The position numbers and the translations under genes were made by a program. Of a stretch of 6,285 nucleotides of DNA, positions 5,614 to 6,285 are shown piece after piece. Origin of the DNA: Nitrospinota bacterium (lineage in GTDB: Bacteria; JADFOP01; DATKYB01). The notes beneath the pieces are model-generated. The model made no database searches. It had not been told where the DNA came from and was given only the letters and a program-made list of their open reading frames with translations. Location of the stretch: the NCBI GenBank assembly GCA_035528715.1, contig DATKYB010000046.1:1-6285 (forward strand), in the 5' to 3' direction. Each line of letters begins with the position of its first letter. Positions within the stretch are counted from its first letter, which is position 1.

Positions 5614-6285
5614 TTAAAGGGTTACTATTTTATCTCTATGATTATTTACATTTTTAGTAGCATTACGGGTATCTACGACTAAATTTGAATGTTTTACAAT
5701 CCAACTATAATCGTAAATGCTATGATCTGTTACGATAACCAAACAATCAGAATCTTTTAATTTTTTAGTATTGAGCTCTACAAACTCTATTCTGTCATTA
5801 TAATCATCTAGCTTTTGAATATATGGATCGTTAAAAGAGACACGAGCTCCTTTCTCCAGTAATATATTAATAATATCGAGGGCTGGTGATTCCCTGATAT
5901 CATTTATATCCTTTTTATAGGTTACTCCCAATACGATTATCCTTGCACCATTAATACTCTTTTTTTGGTTATTAAGTACGTCCTGGATCTTATCAATAAC
6001 ATAGAAGGGCATATTTGTATTGATTTCGCTAGCCAATTCTATAAATCTTGCCTTGTAATTAAGGGTTTTTAGTTTCCATGAAAGATAATGTGGGTCTATG
6101 GGTATGCAGTGCCCTCCTAATCCTGGACCAGGGTAAAAAGGCATAAATCCAAAGGGTTTTGTAGCAGCAGCTTCGATAACCTCCCAAACATTGATCTTCA
6201 GACGATCGCACATAAGAACAACTTCATTAACTAAGGCAATATTCACTGCCCTAAAGGTATTCTCCAATAATTTCACCATTTCAGC
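5614..6285 (-). CDS. UDP-N-acetylhexosamine 6-dehydrogenase, C-terminal part (partial, 5' end outside window)
   Basis: The reading frame is open to the right edge and contributes 223 residues; family members have about 430, so roughly half, including the N-terminal NAD-binding Rossmann domain, is missing. The ATG at 6279 is internal, not the start, because the two preceding codons (Ala, Glu) belong to the conserved AEMVKLLENTFRAVNIA helix, with the expected K5 and N9 of the fragment. GPGLGGHCIPIDP at fragment residues 53-65 carries catalytic C60 and D64. The UDP-binding domain follows from about 114 (ARIIVLGVTYKKDINDIRES). The GGHCIPIDP form places it in the WbpA/WecC/TviB branch acting on UDP-GlcNAc, UDP-GalNAc or UDP-ManNAc, not in the UDP-glucose branch. 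The EAAATKPFGFMPF stretch at 38-50 favours the WbpA-like UDP-GlcNAc group. The epimerase starts 16 nt downstream, so the two probably form a pair making a HexNAc-uronic acid donor. Confidence 0.9.
   Translation of the reverse strand, partial: AEMVKLLENTFRAVNIALVNEVVLMCDRLKINVWEVIEAAATKPFGFMPFYPGPGLGGHCIPIDPHYLSWKLKTLNYKARFIELASEINTNMPFYVIDKIQDVLNNQKKSINGARIIVLGVTYKKDINDIRESPALDIINILLEKGARVSFNDPYIQKLDDYNDRIEFVELNTKKLKDSDCLVIVTDHSIYDYSWIVKHSNLVVDTRNATKNVNNHRDKIVTL

Noticed and set aside
1-6285. Novel system, mobile element, CRISPR array or RNA gene
   Set aside because: All coding space is accounted for by seven recognised enzyme families with intact key residues; no transposase, terminal repeats, spaced direct repeats or tRNA/rRNA-like sequence was seen.

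Overview
This AT-rich window carries seven genes, all on the minus strand, so transcription runs from the right edge to the left edge. Two genes are cut by the window ends. The content is surface-polysaccharide sugar supply: two UDP-sugar dehydrogenases, two UDP-sugar epimerase/decarboxylase-type enzymes, two ADP-heptose pathway enzymes, and then the first 37 codons of a purine gene (purB). Heptose enzymes next to capsule or O-antigen type nucleotide-sugar enzymes point to a diderm (Gram-negative) bacterium with heptose-containing LPS or a heptosylated surface glycan. No protein here fixes the phylum; the low GC and frequent TTG/GTG starts fit many uncultivated anaerobic lineages, and I make no firmer call.

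Layout in transcription order. (1) 6285-5614: C-terminal half of a WbpA/WecC/TviB-type UDP-HexNAc 6-dehydrogenase. (2) 5597-4641: WbpP/GalE-like UDP-sugar 4-epimerase. (3) 4628-3312: UDP-glucose 6-dehydrogenase (Ugd). (4) about 3334-2384: UDP-glucuronate decarboxylase (UDP-xylose synthase), overlapping ugd. These four genes are spaced by 16 nt, 12 nt and an overlap, so they look like one operon. (5) A 137-nt gap (2383-2247) holds a good extended -10 promoter candidate. (6) 2246-1668: GmhA. (7) 1656-193: bifunctional HldE, 11 nt after gmhA. (8) A 79-nt gap (192-114) with a perfect 10-bp inverted repeat, then the start of purB from a TTG codon at 113, running off the left edge.

How the genes work together. 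Genes 1 and 2 resemble the pair that converts UDP-GlcNAc to an N-acetylhexosaminuronic acid donor such as UDP-GalNAcA. Genes 3 and 4 form the two-step route UDP-glucose to UDP-glucuronate to UDP-xylose. GmhA and HldE carry out the isomerase, kinase and adenylyltransferase steps from sedoheptulose 7-phosphate towards ADP-heptose; the phosphatase (GmhB) and epimerase (HldD) are not in the window. No glycosyltransferase, transporter, mobile element, RNA gene or CRISPR array was seen. Each enzyme belongs to a known family and keeps its key residues. The less ordinary points are the combination of pathways, the unannotated purB start, the non-ATG starts and the AT-rich dyads in the two leaders.
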